Below are positions 56,229 to 64,000 of a stretch of 64,000 nt of DNA, piece by piece. The notes under the pieces are model-generated. The model worked only from the letters and a program-made list of their open reading frames with translations. It was not told where the DNA came from and ran no database searches. A program made the position numbers and the translations under genes. The stretch comes from Erysipelotrichaceae bacterium (GTDB lineage Bacteria; Bacillota_I; Bacilli_A; Acholeplasmatales; Anaeroplasmataceae), in NCBI GenBank assembly GCA_015059145.1, contig SVAZ01000001.1, forward strand, positions 1 through 64,000. The letters are read 5' to 3'. How positions within the stretch are numbered: position 1 is the first letter of the stretch; each line of letters begins with the position of its first letter.

Positions 56229-56828
56229 TTAATATTCACGTCTTCCTTCAAATGCCTTTAAAACTGTCATTTCATCAGCATAGGATAAATCTCCACCCAC
56301 AGGTAATCCATGTGCTATACGTGTTATTTTTACATTATACTCATTAAGTAATTCCTTAATATATCTAGCGGTTGTTTCACCCTCTAGGGTAGCATTAGTA
56401 GCTAAGATTATTTCATCAGCTTCATTATTTTTTACCTTTTCAACTAATGAATTAATATTTAAATCATTAATTGTAATACCCTTAGAAAAGCTAATAGCAC
56501 CATTTAATACATGATATATTCCGTTATAATTATTTATTTTCTCAATAGTAAATAAATCTTTAATACCCTCTACAACCAATATTTGTCTATGATTACGAGA
56601 GTTATCCTTACATATTATACAAGAATCACCTTCACAAATATTTCCACATTCAGGACAAATATTAATATCTGTATTAATACCTATAAACGCATTAGAAAAA
56701 TCAATAACATCAGCCTCATCTAAATGCATTAAGCAATGCAAAGCAAAACGCTCTGCTGACTTTCTACCAACAGAGGGTAATTTAGAAAAGCATTCTATTA
56801 GATCCTCTAGAGCCTTAGGATATTTCAT
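56229..56828 (-). CDS. recR: recombination mediator RecR
   Basis: 199 residues. Works with RecO/RecF in loading RecA at gaps. Helix-hairpin-helix LIECFSKLPSVGRKSAERFA, zinc ligands ICPECGNICEGDSCIIC, TOPRIM ILVVEGIKDLFTIEK and the Walker-like GLPVGGDLSYADEMTV end. Its start overlaps the stop of ebfC (TAATG). The order dnaX-ebfC-recR-bofA is the Bacillus order. Confidence 0.97.
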   Translation of the reverse strand: MKYPKALEDLIECFSKLPSVGRKSAERFALHCLMHLDEADVIDFSNAFIGINTDINICPECGNICEGDSCIICKDNSRNHRQILVVEGIKDLFTIEKINNYNGIYHVLNGAISFSKGITINDLNINSLVEKVKNNEADEIILATNATLEGETTARYIKELLNEYNVKITRIAHGLPVGGDLSYADEMTVLKAFEGRREY

Positions 56829-57121
56829 TAGAATAATCCCATTCCGCCGCCAAAGGCTCCCATAGTCTTTTGAGTTTCAGCATCAATCTTTTTGTTAGCA
56901 TCATTGATAGCAATAACAATCATATCCTGAACCATTTCTAAATCGTCCTTAATTGCTTCCTCATCAATAGTTACAGATAAAACCTCATGAGTACCCTTTA
57001 CCTCTACAGTAACAACTCCACCACCTGCAGTACCTGTAAATACTGAGCTTTCAAGCTTCTCTTGAGCTTCCATCATTTGTTTTTGCATTTTCTTTAAACG
57101 CATCATTGCTTGTTGATTCAT
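56828..57121 (-). CDS. ebfC: YbaB/EbfC nucleoid-associated protein
   Basis: 97 residues. Small DNA-binding protein with N-terminal helix (RLKKMQKQMMEAQEKLESSVF), central beta sheet (AGGGVVTVEVKGTHEVLSVTI) and C-terminal helix, ending in a Gly-rich tail. Located three bases after dnaX and overlapping recR, as in many bacteria. Confidence 0.94.
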   Translation of the reverse strand: MNQQAMMRLKKMQKQMMEAQEKLESSVFTGTAGGGVVTVEVKGTHEVLSVTIDEEAIKDDLEMVQDMIVIAINDANKKIDAETQKTMGAFGGGMGLF

Positions 57122-57124
57122 CTT

Positions 57125-58939
57125 TTATTCCTCCACTATTTTTAATTGATCATCTTCAAATAATTTTAAAACATCCTCAAATTCATCTTCTACCTTTTTT
57201 TCCTCTATAAAGCTTGGAATTACTCTTTTCTTAATTCCAATCTTAATATCATCTAATACAGGCTTTGGATTTTCTAAGGAATATTTATTTTTATAATCTA
57301 TACGTATTTTACTCCATACAGCCTTAGGTATACAAATATAATCCTTTATATTCAAATCAAATTCATTAAAGATTTCAATAATCTTTACATAATTTTCATA
57401 ACGCATTACTCTATTACAGAATCCAACATCCTGTAATTCAACAATAAATGCATCATCACTTACCGCAACTATATTGCCATTTACTAATATTTGAATTGCA
57501 AATGTATTTGAATATCTTTCAGATATTTGATACCAAACTGAATTCAGCTTTTCACGCTTTTCCTTAGAAGCGTTATTTAATATTTTTTCAATATCTCTAA
57601 TTGTAATCTCATCATCTACTGATTGAGCAACCTCTTTTACAATAGGCTTAAAAGCCTCCTCAGTAACTGGTGATGCCTTAATTACATCCTCCTTAACCTC
57701 AGAGAATTGTTTAAAATCCTGTGAGCTTGGGAATGATGGAATATACGTTTCTTCCTTAATAATATTTCTATTAGAAAAATTATTTGAATTATTCATTACC
57801 ATAGAAATATTATTTTCTAATGATTCAATTCTTTCTAATAAATTAACCTCTTCATTTAGCTTATTATCATTCATTTTTAGAACTGCTAATTCTAGGAATG
57901 CTCTTTTTTGAGTTGAAAAGCGCATTTGATTTAAGGAATCATTTAATATATCTAGCCATCTATAAATATGTGGCTTAGCTATATTATTTGAAAAAGCTAT
58001 AAAGCTTTGATTACTAAACATTAGCTTTTGCTCAATAATAGCATCATTCTTATATAATAAAACATCCCTTAAGAATAAAATAATATCATTTATAATTCTA
58101 GGAACCTCTTTGCCTTCCTTTAATATATTATCCAAAATGGTAACTGCCTTAGCTTCCTCATTACCAATACATGCAGATAATAATTCTATTATTTTAAAAT
58201 ATGAAATATTGCCAGATACAGCTAAAACATCATCTAAGGTAATCTCAGGATTAACGCAATATGAAATACATTGATCAAATAATGACAACGCATCACGCAT
58301 TCCTCCCTCAGCTGATAAGGCTATTTGATATAACGCATCCTCGGTAATTTTAATATTTTCTTCCTTAGCTACAATTTCTAATCTTTTTAAGATATCCTCT
58401 AAGGATATAGACTGAAAGTCAAATCTTTGACATCTAGATAAAATTGTATTAGGTAGCTTATAAGGCTCTGTTGTAGCAAGAATAAAAATTACATGCTTAG
58501 GTGGCTCCTCTAATGTCTTTAATAAAGCATTAAATGCTGCATTAGAAAGCATATGAACCTCATCTATAATATAAACCTTATATTTACCAACTGCCGGTAA
58601 ATATTTAACTGTATCACGTAATGCACGAATATCATCTGCACCATTATTTGATGCAGCATCGATTTCTACAACATCAGAAATCATACCCTTTTGAATGCCA
58701 CTACAAATCTCACATTCATCACATGGCTCTATACTAGGACCATGCTCACAATTCAATGCCTTAGCCATGATTTTTGCAAGAGTAGTCTTACCTGTTCCTC
58801 TAGGACCACAAAATAAATAAGCATGTGCTACCTTATTTAAGGCTATAGCATTTTGTAATGTCTTTATGATATGCTGTTGTCCTACTACCTCATTAAATTT
58901 TTGAGGTCGATATGCACGATATAATGCTATATAAGCCAT
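57125..58939 (-). CDS. dnaX: DNA polymerase III subunits gamma/tau
   Basis: 604 residues. Clamp-loader ATPase. AYLFCGPRGTGKTTLAKIMA (Walker A), Cys ligands (CEHG...CDECEICSG), VYIIDEVHMLS, and EEPPKHVIFILATTEPYKLP with TILSRCQRF. The C-terminal half holds tau-type sequence. A short A-run (GAAAAAAAG) near the end lies too close to the C terminus to make a gamma form. AGGTGAT before ATG at 58939. Works with HolB encoded at 10-11 kb. Confidence 0.97.
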   Translation of the reverse strand: MAYIALYRAYRPQKFNEVVGQQHIIKTLQNAIALNKVAHAYLFCGPRGTGKTTLAKIMAKALNCEHGPSIEPCDECEICSGIQKGMISDVVEIDAASNNGADDIRALRDTVKYLPAVGKYKVYIIDEVHMLSNAAFNALLKTLEEPPKHVIFILATTEPYKLPNTILSRCQRFDFQSISLEDILKRLEIVAKEENIKITEDALYQIALSAEGGMRDALSLFDQCISYCVNPEITLDDVLAVSGNISYFKIIELLSACIGNEEAKAVTILDNILKEGKEVPRIINDIILFLRDVLLYKNDAIIEQKLMFSNQSFIAFSNNIAKPHIYRWLDILNDSLNQMRFSTQKRAFLELAVLKMNDNKLNEEVNLLERIESLENNISMVMNNSNNFSNRNIIKEETYIPSFPSSQDFKQFSEVKEDVIKASPVTEEAFKPIVKEVAQSVDDEITIRDIEKILNNASKEKREKLNSVWYQISERYSNTFAIQILVNGNIVAVSDDAFIVELQDVGFCNRVMRYENYVKIIEIFNEFDLNIKDYICIPKAVWSKIRIDYKNKYSLENPKPVLDDIKIGIKKRVIPSFIEEKKVEDEFEDVLKLFEDDQLKIVEE

Positions 58940-58949
58940 AAATAATCAC

Positions 58950-59708
58950 CTACCCTAAATAATATATATGCTGTACTCCATTAGAATCAAAAATATGATA
59001 ATAAGAAATATAAGTATCGCTACTTATGATTAAATCATAAATAGATGTACTAAATTCATCTTTATTTAAATTAACACCAATTTTACTATAAGCCTTTGAA
59101 ACAATATCACTACAATATGATTTATTTTTTAAATCAAAAATAAAAGAGAAATTATAAGGATCACCTATTAATCCACAGCCAGCAGAAATGACCTCCTTAC
59201 GCTCATCCTCAGTCATTTTTACTCTTAAGCCAATTACCTCATCATAAACCGAGTTATTACCCCAATAAGCTCTATTAAATACCTTAGATAAATTATCACC
59301 AGGCTCCAAACCTGTTGCCTCAATAGAATCAGCTAAAGTGGCATTAATATCAAAATCTGTATATTCATCTAAGCATATAGCAGCATGTCCGCCAGCAAAA
59401 AATGAAATAAATCCATTTACAACTGGATGAACAATAGCCTCCCTTGAAACTAATATATCGCCAGGTGCACCAGGTATTATTTGATTATAGCTTTTAATAT
59501 AAGCTGGCAATTCTTCATTAGAGTCAATTTTATAAAATTTAACCTTCTCTGTAGAAAGCTCCTCCTGATAAACTCCTTTATTCTTAAACTGTTCAACTAG
59601 AGCTACCTTATATATATTTTTAACAGTAGCTGTTGTAACTGCTCCAATAGCTATAAATATTAAAATGCTTCTTAATAAAATTAATGCAATAATTATATAT
59701 TTTCTCAT
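58950..59708 (-). CDS. YiiX-like NlpC/P60-superfamily protein, membrane-anchored
   Basis: 252 residues. One N-terminal hydrophobic helix (YIIIALILLRSILIFIAIGA) anchors it. The rest resembles the permuted papain-like YiiX group: IPGAPGDILVSREAIVHP, the His motif FAGGHAAICLDEY and the Cys motif KSYCSDIVSKAYSKIGVNL. It may cleave an amide or thioester bond in the envelope or a lipid-linked substrate. There is no ribosome site before the ATG; an extended -10 box ends six bases upstream, so the mRNA may be leaderless. The dnaX gene starts ten bases downstream. Confidence 0.7.
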   Translation of the reverse strand: MRKYIIIALILLRSILIFIAIGAVTTATVKNIYKVALVEQFKNKGVYQEELSTEKVKFYKIDSNEELPAYIKSYNQIIPGAPGDILVSREAIVHPVVNGFISFFAGGHAAICLDEYTDFDINATLADSIEATGLEPGDNLSKVFNRAYWGNNSVYDEVIGLRVKMTEDERKEVISAGCGLIGDPYNFSFIFDLKNKSYCSDIVSKAYSKIGVNLNKDEFSTSIYDLIISSDTYISYYHIFDSNGVQHIYYLG

Positions 59709-59714
59709 AGTACT

Positions 59715-59723
59715 ATTCTATCA
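59715..59723 (-). promoter_or_regulatory. promoter placing the transcript start at the ATG
   Basis: TGATAGAAT (extended -10) ends six bases before the ATG of the YiiX-like gene, with a weak TTTAAA 17 bases upstream. Transcription would start at or next to the initiation codon. Confidence 0.5.
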
Positions 59724-59780
59724 TAAATTATTTATAATTTAAATAATTACTTATTATTTTATTATTTTAAAAAAAATAGA

Positions 59781-59811
59781 AATAAAAAATCCAACTGCTT
59801 AACAGCTGGAT
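59781..59811 (-). terminator. terminator of the rpmH-jag operon
   Basis: ATCCAGCTG and CAGTTGGAT pair with one mismatch around a short loop; TTTTTTATTTC follows on the minus strand. Confidence 0.75.
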
Positions 59812-59822
59812 CTTTAATTATT

Positions 59823-60428
59823 TTACTTTTCTCTTGGCTTAATAACGATAGCTCTATTTTCGCCTTCGCCCTCAGATTCAGTATATATATCACGCCAATC
59901 ACTTAACTTTTCATGAATAACGCGACGCTCAAATGAATTCATTGGTTGAAGCTTAACAGCTACCTTAGATTTAGCAACTTCCTTTGCAGTTTTAGTTGCT
60001 AAAATTTCAAGCTGATGAGCTCTATTACTTCTATAACCACCAATATCAAGAGTAGTTACAATTCTATCCTTTGTATATGTAGCAATTAAATTACGAAGTA
60101 AGATTTGAATAGCCTCTAAAGTTTTACCCTTAACACCAATTAATAATGAGTTTTCATAGCTATCAATAATATAATGAATTTGTTGCTCACCATTTACAGA
60201 TCTAGCTTCTAATTGATAACCAATATTTAAAGCTTTTAAAATACCCTCTAAATATTTTTTACCTTCTAAAGTTAAATTAACATCAACTAAAGCCTCACAA
60301 TTAATACCTTCAGGTAATTCACCTAGTACTCTAACAAATATCTTATCGCTTGAAATATGTAATTTTTTTACTGCTTCAGCCATTGCTTCTTCAGTATTTT
60401 TTGCAATAAACTCTACTTTCTTTTGCAT
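59823..60428 (-). CDS. jag: Jag/KhpB RNA-binding protein
   Basis: 201 residues from ATG at 60428 (the track extends into yidC). N-terminal Jag domain (VEFIAKNTEEAMAEAVKKL), KH domain (ENSLLIGVKGKTLEAIQILL) and C-terminal R3H domain (MNSFERRVIHEKL). In Gram-positives it pairs with KhpA to bind RNA and affects cell division and envelope growth. It follows yidC as in all Bacilli. Confidence 0.93.
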   Translation of the reverse strand: MQKKVEFIAKNTEEAMAEAVKKLHISSDKIFVRVLGELPEGINCEALVDVNLTLEGKKYLEGILKALNIGYQLEARSVNGEQQIHYIIDSYENSLLIGVKGKTLEAIQILLRNLIATYTKDRIVTTLDIGGYRSNRAHQLEILATKTAKEVAKSKVAVKLQPMNSFERRVIHEKLSDWRDIYTESEGEGENRAIVIKPREK

Positions 60429-60438
60429 AGTACCACCA

Positions 60439-61431
60439 TTATATATTATTTTTTTGCTGTGTTTTATAATATTGGTATTCATTTATCTTTCTACCAATAA
60501 ATGATTGGAAGATTTGATATACAGCACCAATTAACCAATATATTGCTAATGATGTTGAATTTAAACACATAAACACAAACATTATGTTCATTACAAGCAT
60601 CATAGTCTTCATTTGCTTTTGTTGTTGATTTTGCTGTGCACTATTTGCGTTTGGATGTTGCTTTTGATACTTAGGTGGGCGTGATGATAATTTTTGTTGT
60701 AAAATTTGTAAACCACCAAATATTAAAGCAACTACAACAGCAAATATTTTATCCTTAACTGCTGTTGCTTCGAAGAATGAAGTATTCAACTCAAAAAATC
60801 CAAATACTTTAGTATTTAATAAAGCAAATTTACCAGCAACTGTTACATTAACAGCTCCATCAACTACTGTAGTAGTTGTTGCATTAATTCTTTGTACTAC
60901 CTCATACATAGACATGAAAATTGGGAATTGAAGGAACATAGTACCAAAGCATCCTAATGGATTAACCTTATATTTCTTATAAAGTTTCATCATTTCCATT
61001 TGCATTGCTCTTTGAGATTGAGGATCCTTTCTATTACCATATTTTCTTTGAACCTTTGCCATTTCTGGCTGCATTAATTGCATTTTCAAGCTCATTCCAT
61101 TTTGCTTACTGTAAATTGGCCAAGCTAATGTTCTAACAATTAATGTAGTAAAGAAAATACCCCAGAAGAAAGAATTACCTAATCCTTTACCAATTCCTGA
61201 ACACATCCAAGCAATTGGATATGAAATTAAATTAATAGGCCATCCCCATAATGTATTCCAGAATCCACTTCCGCCATTCCATAAATCAACCCATTCAGCC
61301 TTGTATGTAGTATATGGCTTATTATTCCATGAACCTGAATCCATACGACAACTAGTTAATGTAAATAATATTAAAGCTAAGAAGATTACTAAAATTAATT
61401 TATGTCTATTTCTATAGAAAAAATTAGTCAT
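60439..61431 (-). CDS. yidC: membrane protein insertase YidC (SpoIIIJ/OxaA type)
   Basis: 330 residues. Inserts proteins into the membrane with or without Sec. A lipoprotein signal (LTSC) at the N terminus, then about five transmembrane segments and the positively charged groove region (MQLMQPEMAKVQRKYGNRKD). A Lys/Gln-rich loop (KYQKQHPNANSAQQNQQQKQ) precedes the last membrane part. Start overlaps the rnpA stop by eight bases. Part of the rnpA-yidC-jag run. Confidence 0.95.
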   Translation of the reverse strand: MTNFFYRNRHKLILVIFLALILFTLTSCRMDSGSWNNKPYTTYKAEWVDLWNGGSGFWNTLWGWPINLISYPIAWMCSGIGKGLGNSFFWGIFFTTLIVRTLAWPIYSKQNGMSLKMQLMQPEMAKVQRKYGNRKDPQSQRAMQMEMMKLYKKYKVNPLGCFGTMFLQFPIFMSMYEVVQRINATTTTVVDGAVNVTVAGKFALLNTKVFGFFELNTSFFEATAVKDKIFAVVVALIFGGLQILQQKLSSRPPKYQKQHPNANSAQQNQQQKQMKTMMLVMNIMFVFMCLNSTSLAIYWLIGAVYQIFQSFIGRKINEYQYYKTQQKNNI

Positions 61432-61777
61432 TTTTTTCTCCTTTTATTAATTTTTGTTTATTAAATAGATATTCTAATTGTTTAAGCATTTCTTGATATG
61501 AAATATCAAGAATTTTGACTTTTGCAATTATAAAAACATCTGTATTTCTATTAAGATCAATATTTAATTCATTAATTACTGCTCTTATTTGTCGTTTTAG
61601 TTTATTTCTAATAACGGCATTACCTAGTTTTTTTCCTACACTAATCGCATATCTAAAATGGCTGGTTTCGGGATTATTTCTTTTATAAACTGAAAAATAA
61701 GAATTTGAAGAAAATTTCTTTTCTTTTAAAATCTTTTCTATTTCATTACTTTTTTTAACGCGATATTGTTTATTCAT
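61424..61777 (-). CDS. rnpA: ribonuclease P protein component
   Basis: 117 residues. Protein subunit of RNase P for tRNA 5' maturation. N-terminal basic region and the RNA-binding signature VGKKLGNAVIRNKLKRQIRAV. Between rpmH and yidC as in nearly all bacteria; a terminator hairpin lies between rpmH and rnpA. Confidence 0.95.
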   Translation of the reverse strand: MNKQYRVKKSNEIEKILKEKKFSSNSYFSVYKRNNPETSHFRYAISVGKKLGNAVIRNKLKRQIRAVINELNIDLNRNTDVFIIAKVKILDISYQEMLKQLEYLFNKQKLIKGEKND

Positions 61778-61796
61778 AGAATATCCTCACTAAATA

Positions 61797-61842
61797 ACAA
61801 AAAAATACGACCAAAAATTATTAAAAAATTGATCTGGTCGTA
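61797..61842 (-). terminator. hairpin between rpmH and rnpA
   Basis: TACGACCA and TGGTCGTA pair around a 21-base AT-rich loop and are followed on the minus strand by TTTTTTTG. Probably a leaky terminator that gives more rpmH than rnpA mRNA. Confidence 0.75.
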
Positions 61843-61874
61843 CTAGTTATGTCAATATAATTATTTAATTAAGA

Positions 61875-62009
61875 TTAAACAGTTAATTGTTTTCTACCTT
61901 TTTGACGTCTACGAGCTAAAACTGCTCTACCACTCTTAGTTGCCATTCTTGCACGGAAACCATGAGTTACTTTTCTTTTACGTTTATTAGGTTGATAAGT
62001 TCTTTTCAT
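61875..62009 (-). CDS. rpmH: 50S ribosomal protein L34
   Basis: 44 residues, too short for the ORF track. Reads [20 protein letters not shown] to the end with [20 protein letters not shown], the standard L34 sequence. ATG at 62009 follows GAGAGG. First gene of the rpmH-rnpA-yidC-jag run, divergent from dnaA. Confidence 0.97.
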   Translation of the reverse strand: MKRTYQPNKRKRKVTHGFRARMATKSGRAVLARRRQKGRKQLTV

Positions 62010-62467
62010 ACTAAAAACCTCTCTTTCTTTCCAAAACCACGCTCAATAATTTTAACAAAATTTACTACCTATGTCAATAGAAAAAATGACAACTTTTTAA
62101 TATAATTATTTCCTAAAAAAAAATGTTTAAAAAAAGTTGAAAATTTTTTTATAAAATGTGGATAATTAATTAACAAATTTATCCTCATGTGAAATTGTCA
62201 ATTATATCAAAAAAACACGCCATAAAGCCCTTTTTTTGCATACTTATCCACATTTTTATAGTATTTTTTGTCGATTTATGAAAAAACTTATCCACATTTT
62301 TAGTGGAAAAGTTTATGTTGCGTTATCTAATTTTTATGATATATTTTAAGCATGTTATAAGTAGATTACACTAAAATACTATTTTTTTTGAGTTTTATAA
62401 ATATTGTAAAGCTTTTTTAGTGTGTTTTACTTATCTTTTACTATTAATTAAGATCGTGGGTGGAATT
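62010..62467. other. oriC: replication origin region (oriC, part 1) between rpmH and dnaA
   Basis: A 458-base gap without a gene, very AT-rich. Perfect DnaA boxes: TGTGGATAA at 62157-62165 (minus), TTATCCACA at 62244-62252 and 62288-62296 (plus); weaker TTATCCTCA at 62179-62187. Poly-A/T runs could be the unwinding element. Position between rpmH and dnaA matches other Firmicutes origins. Confidence 0.85.
62049..62077 (-). promoter_or_regulatory. rpmH promoter
   Basis: TTGACA, 17 bases, TAAAAT (TG extension) on the minus strand. Confidence 0.85.
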
Positions 62468-63784
62468 ATGAATGATTATCAAGCTTTATGGAATGACACA
62501 TTAGATAAGCTTTCTAACAGTTTATCTGAAAACACATTCCAAGAAACCTTTGGTGAGGTTAAGCATGTAATGAAGGAGGAAAATGGTGTTATATATATTT
62601 TAACTCCTTCGACATATATTAAAAGTAAAATTAATAATATATATGTAAGACAGGTAAATGAAATTTTGAGTTCATTAACATCAAAAAAGCTTAAATTTAA
62701 ATTTGTTATTGAGGAAGAATTAAAAAATAAACCTTCTCAACCTGCATTTACTAAGATAACTAAGCATAATTTAAACGCTAATTATACGTTTGAATCATTT
62801 GTTATTGGTGATTCTAATAGATTAGGATATTTAACTGCTACTAGAGTTGCAGATGAACCAGGAACAATATTTAACCCACTTTATATTTTTGGAGGAGTTG
62901 GACTTGGAAAAACTCATCTAATGCAAGCTATTGGTAATTATATTTCTGAATCAGATCTTAATAATAAAATATTATACGTACAAGCTAATGAATATTTAGA
63001 GGATTATGTTAAGGCAAGTAGAGATAAAAATATGAAAGCATTTGAAGAAAAATATGAAAATCTAGATGTTTTATTAGTAGATGATATTCAAATGCTTGAA
63101 AAAGGAAAGGCTTCTCAAGAGGAATTCTTTAAATTATTTAATAATATGATTTCTAGACAAAAACAAATTGTTATAACATCAGATTGTCCAGCAACTAAAT
63201 TAAATGGTATTATGGATCGTTTAACATCAAGATTTAGTATGGGTATTACAGTAGATATTAAGCTTCCAGATTTAAATCAAAGATTAAATATTTTAAAAAG
63301 AAAATTAGCTGAAACTTCTGAAATAACAATTGATGATGATGTTTTAAATTATATTGCTGAAAATTTTACTGATAATGTAAGAGAACTTGAGGGTGCTTTA
63401 ACAAGAGTTTTATGGGTTTCTGAGGTTTATAATTCTAAGCCAACCTTACAAATGACTAAAGAGGCTTTAGAAATTTTAATAAAAGCTAAAAAGCCTACTC
63501 TAAATCAAAATTATGAGAATGCATTAAGTGTAATCGCTAATATTTATAATATTAGCGTAGTTGACCTTTTAGGTAATTCTCGTAATGCTAAATATGTTTT
63601 ACCAAGACATATTGCAATGTATATTTTAAAGAATCATTATAAGCTTACATACTCTAGAATTGGTTCAATTTTAAATGGTAGAGATCATACTACTATAATG
63701 AATGGATGTAATAAAATTGAACAAGATTTAAAGACAAACGAACAATTGAAAATGGCAATTGATTCAATATTAAAAAAAGTATAA
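62468..63784 (+). CDS. dnaA: chromosomal replication initiator DnaA
   Basis: 438 residues from ATG at 62468, which follows GGGTGG; the track start lies in the leader. Domain I (LWNDTLDKLSNSLSENTFQE), a short linker, AAA+ domain with YIFGGVGLGKTHLMQAIGNY (Walker A), VLLVDDIQMLEKG (Walker B) and FTDNVRELEGALTRV (sensor 2), and the DNA-binding domain IV with the DnaA signature NGRDHTTIMNGCNKI. Binds the TTATCCACA boxes on both sides of the gene. Confidence 0.98.
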   Translation: MNDYQALWNDTLDKLSNSLSENTFQETFGEVKHVMKEENGVIYILTPSTYIKSKINNIYVRQVNEILSSLTSKKLKFKFVIEEELKNKPSQPAFTKITKHNLNANYTFESFVIGDSNRLGYLTATRVADEPGTIFNPLYIFGGVGLGKTHLMQAIGNYISESDLNNKILYVQANEYLEDYVKASRDKNMKAFEEKYENLDVLLVDDIQMLEKGKASQEEFFKLFNNMISRQKQIVITSDCPATKLNGIMDRLTSRFSMGITVDIKLPDLNQRLNILKRKLAETSEITIDDDVLNYIAENFTDNVRELEGALTRVLWVSEVYNSKPTLQMTKEALEILIKAKKPTLNQNYENALSVIANIYNISVVDLLGNSRNAKYVLPRHIAMYILKNHYKLTYSRIGSILNGRDHTTIMNGCNKIEQDLKTNEQLKMAIDSILKKV

Positions 63785-63931
63785 AACTAAGTGGATTATT
63801 TATTCCTTTTCCACATCAAATATGTTATAATAAATGTTGTAGTTAAGTCATTTTTTTGACTTATCCACAAATACACATTCTTAATAATAATAACAATATA
63901 TAATTAATTAAATTTTTTATTGGAGGAATTT
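63785..63931. other. oriC: origin region part 2 between dnaA and dnaN
   Basis: Contains a perfect DnaA box TTATCCACA at 63861-63869 and a near box TTTTCCACA at 63807-63815. A bipartite arrangement around dnaA as in Bacillus. A TGTTATAAT extended -10 box at 63823-63831 probably drives dnaN, so DnaA binding could also control dnaN. Confidence 0.75.
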
Positions 63932-64000
63932 ATGAATATTACAATTAGTCGTGAGGTTCTTTTAGAAAATCTGAATATAATTTCTAGAGGATTACCTAGT
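63932..64000 (+). CDS. dnaN: DNA polymerase III subunit beta (partial)
   Basis: The first 23 codons read MNITISREVLLENLNIISRG and then LPS before the window ends, matching the N terminus of the sliding clamp. GGAGG precedes the ATG. The location after dnaA confirms it. Confidence 0.9.
   Translation, partial: MNITISREVLLENLNIISRGLPS

Noticed and set aside
57195-57201. A7 slippery run in dnaX (GAAAAAAAG) that could produce a gamma subunit by frameshift
   Set aside because: It is only about 24 codons from the end, so a -1 shift would remove just a few residues and not make a gamma-type protein.
1-64000. Search for tRNA or rRNA genes, insertion sequences and attachment sites
   Set aside because: Every intergenic gap is short and accounted for by promoters, terminators or the origin; no tRNA cloverleaf, transposase or terminal repeat was seen.

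Overview
The window is the left flank of a chromosomal replication origin in a low-GC, Gram-positive bacterium. The order dnaN/dnaA/rpmH/rnpA/yidC/jag, the RNA polymerase delta subunit (rpoE), RicT, RqcP, a YabG-like protease, a BofA-like protein and strong AGGAGG ribosome binding sites point to class Bacilli or a close Firmicutes relative. The genetic code is standard: TGA ends genes at tight overlaps such as vWA/PP2C and the response regulator/histidine kinase, so this is not a code-4 mollicute. ispE implies the MEP isoprenoid route. I cannot name the genus. Large surface lipoproteins for pectin breakdown suggest a gut, rumen or plant-polysaccharide habitat.

Layout from left to right. 1-900: start of an unidentified gene, then acyl carrier protein and its activating enzyme AcpS. 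0.95-3.8 kb: YitT-type membrane protein and metG. 3.9-6.6 kb: a large Cys-rich lipoprotein. 6.7-11.7 kb: the conserved tmk-holB-ricT-trmN6-ORF-rsmI operon ending in a thioredoxin-like gene. 11.8-14.8 kb: a vWA / PP2C phosphatase / protein kinase signalling triad. 14.9-25.4 kb: mfd, a giant DUF4011-type SF1 helicase, cardiolipin synthase, a DUF2188-like protein and rqcP. 25.4-29.2 kb: ftsH-hpt-tilS. 29.3-34.4 kb: a PL9 pectate lyase and an Ig-like lipoprotein in one operon. 34.6-36.8 kb: U32 protein on the plus strand. 36.9-42.3 kb: LTD/nuclease-like lipoprotein, ispE, yabG, rsmA, rnmV, HD phosphohydrolase. 42.4-52.6 kb: three more pectin lipoproteins (PL1 lyase, CE8 methylesterase, CE12 acetylesterase). 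52.8-54.8 kb: two-component system. 55-59.7 kb: rpoE, DUF1934-like, bofA-like, recR, ebfC, dnaX, YiiX-like. 59.8-62 kb: jag, yidC, rnpA, rpmH. 62-64 kb: oriC, dnaA and the start of dnaN. Nearly all genes point away from the origin on the minus strand, the leading-strand orientation for a leftward fork; U32, PL1 and CE8 are the exceptions.

How the genes work together. The four pectin enzymes form a surface set for de-esterifying and cutting homogalacturonan and rhamnogalacturonan: CE8 removes methyl groups, CE12 removes acetyl groups, PL1 and PL9 cut the backbone. Their promoters share AAGCGTTT-type LacI/CcpA-like operator sites, and four of the lipoproteins appear to share a C-terminal beta-rich module of unknown type, which are the most interesting observations here. 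No uptake or intracellular oligogalacturonate genes are in the window. The vWA/PP2C/kinase triad resembles the TerY-P signalling modules; its kinase gene has no ATG, GTG or TTG in the right place and probably starts at ATT. No IS element, CRISPR array, rRNA or tRNA gene was seen.
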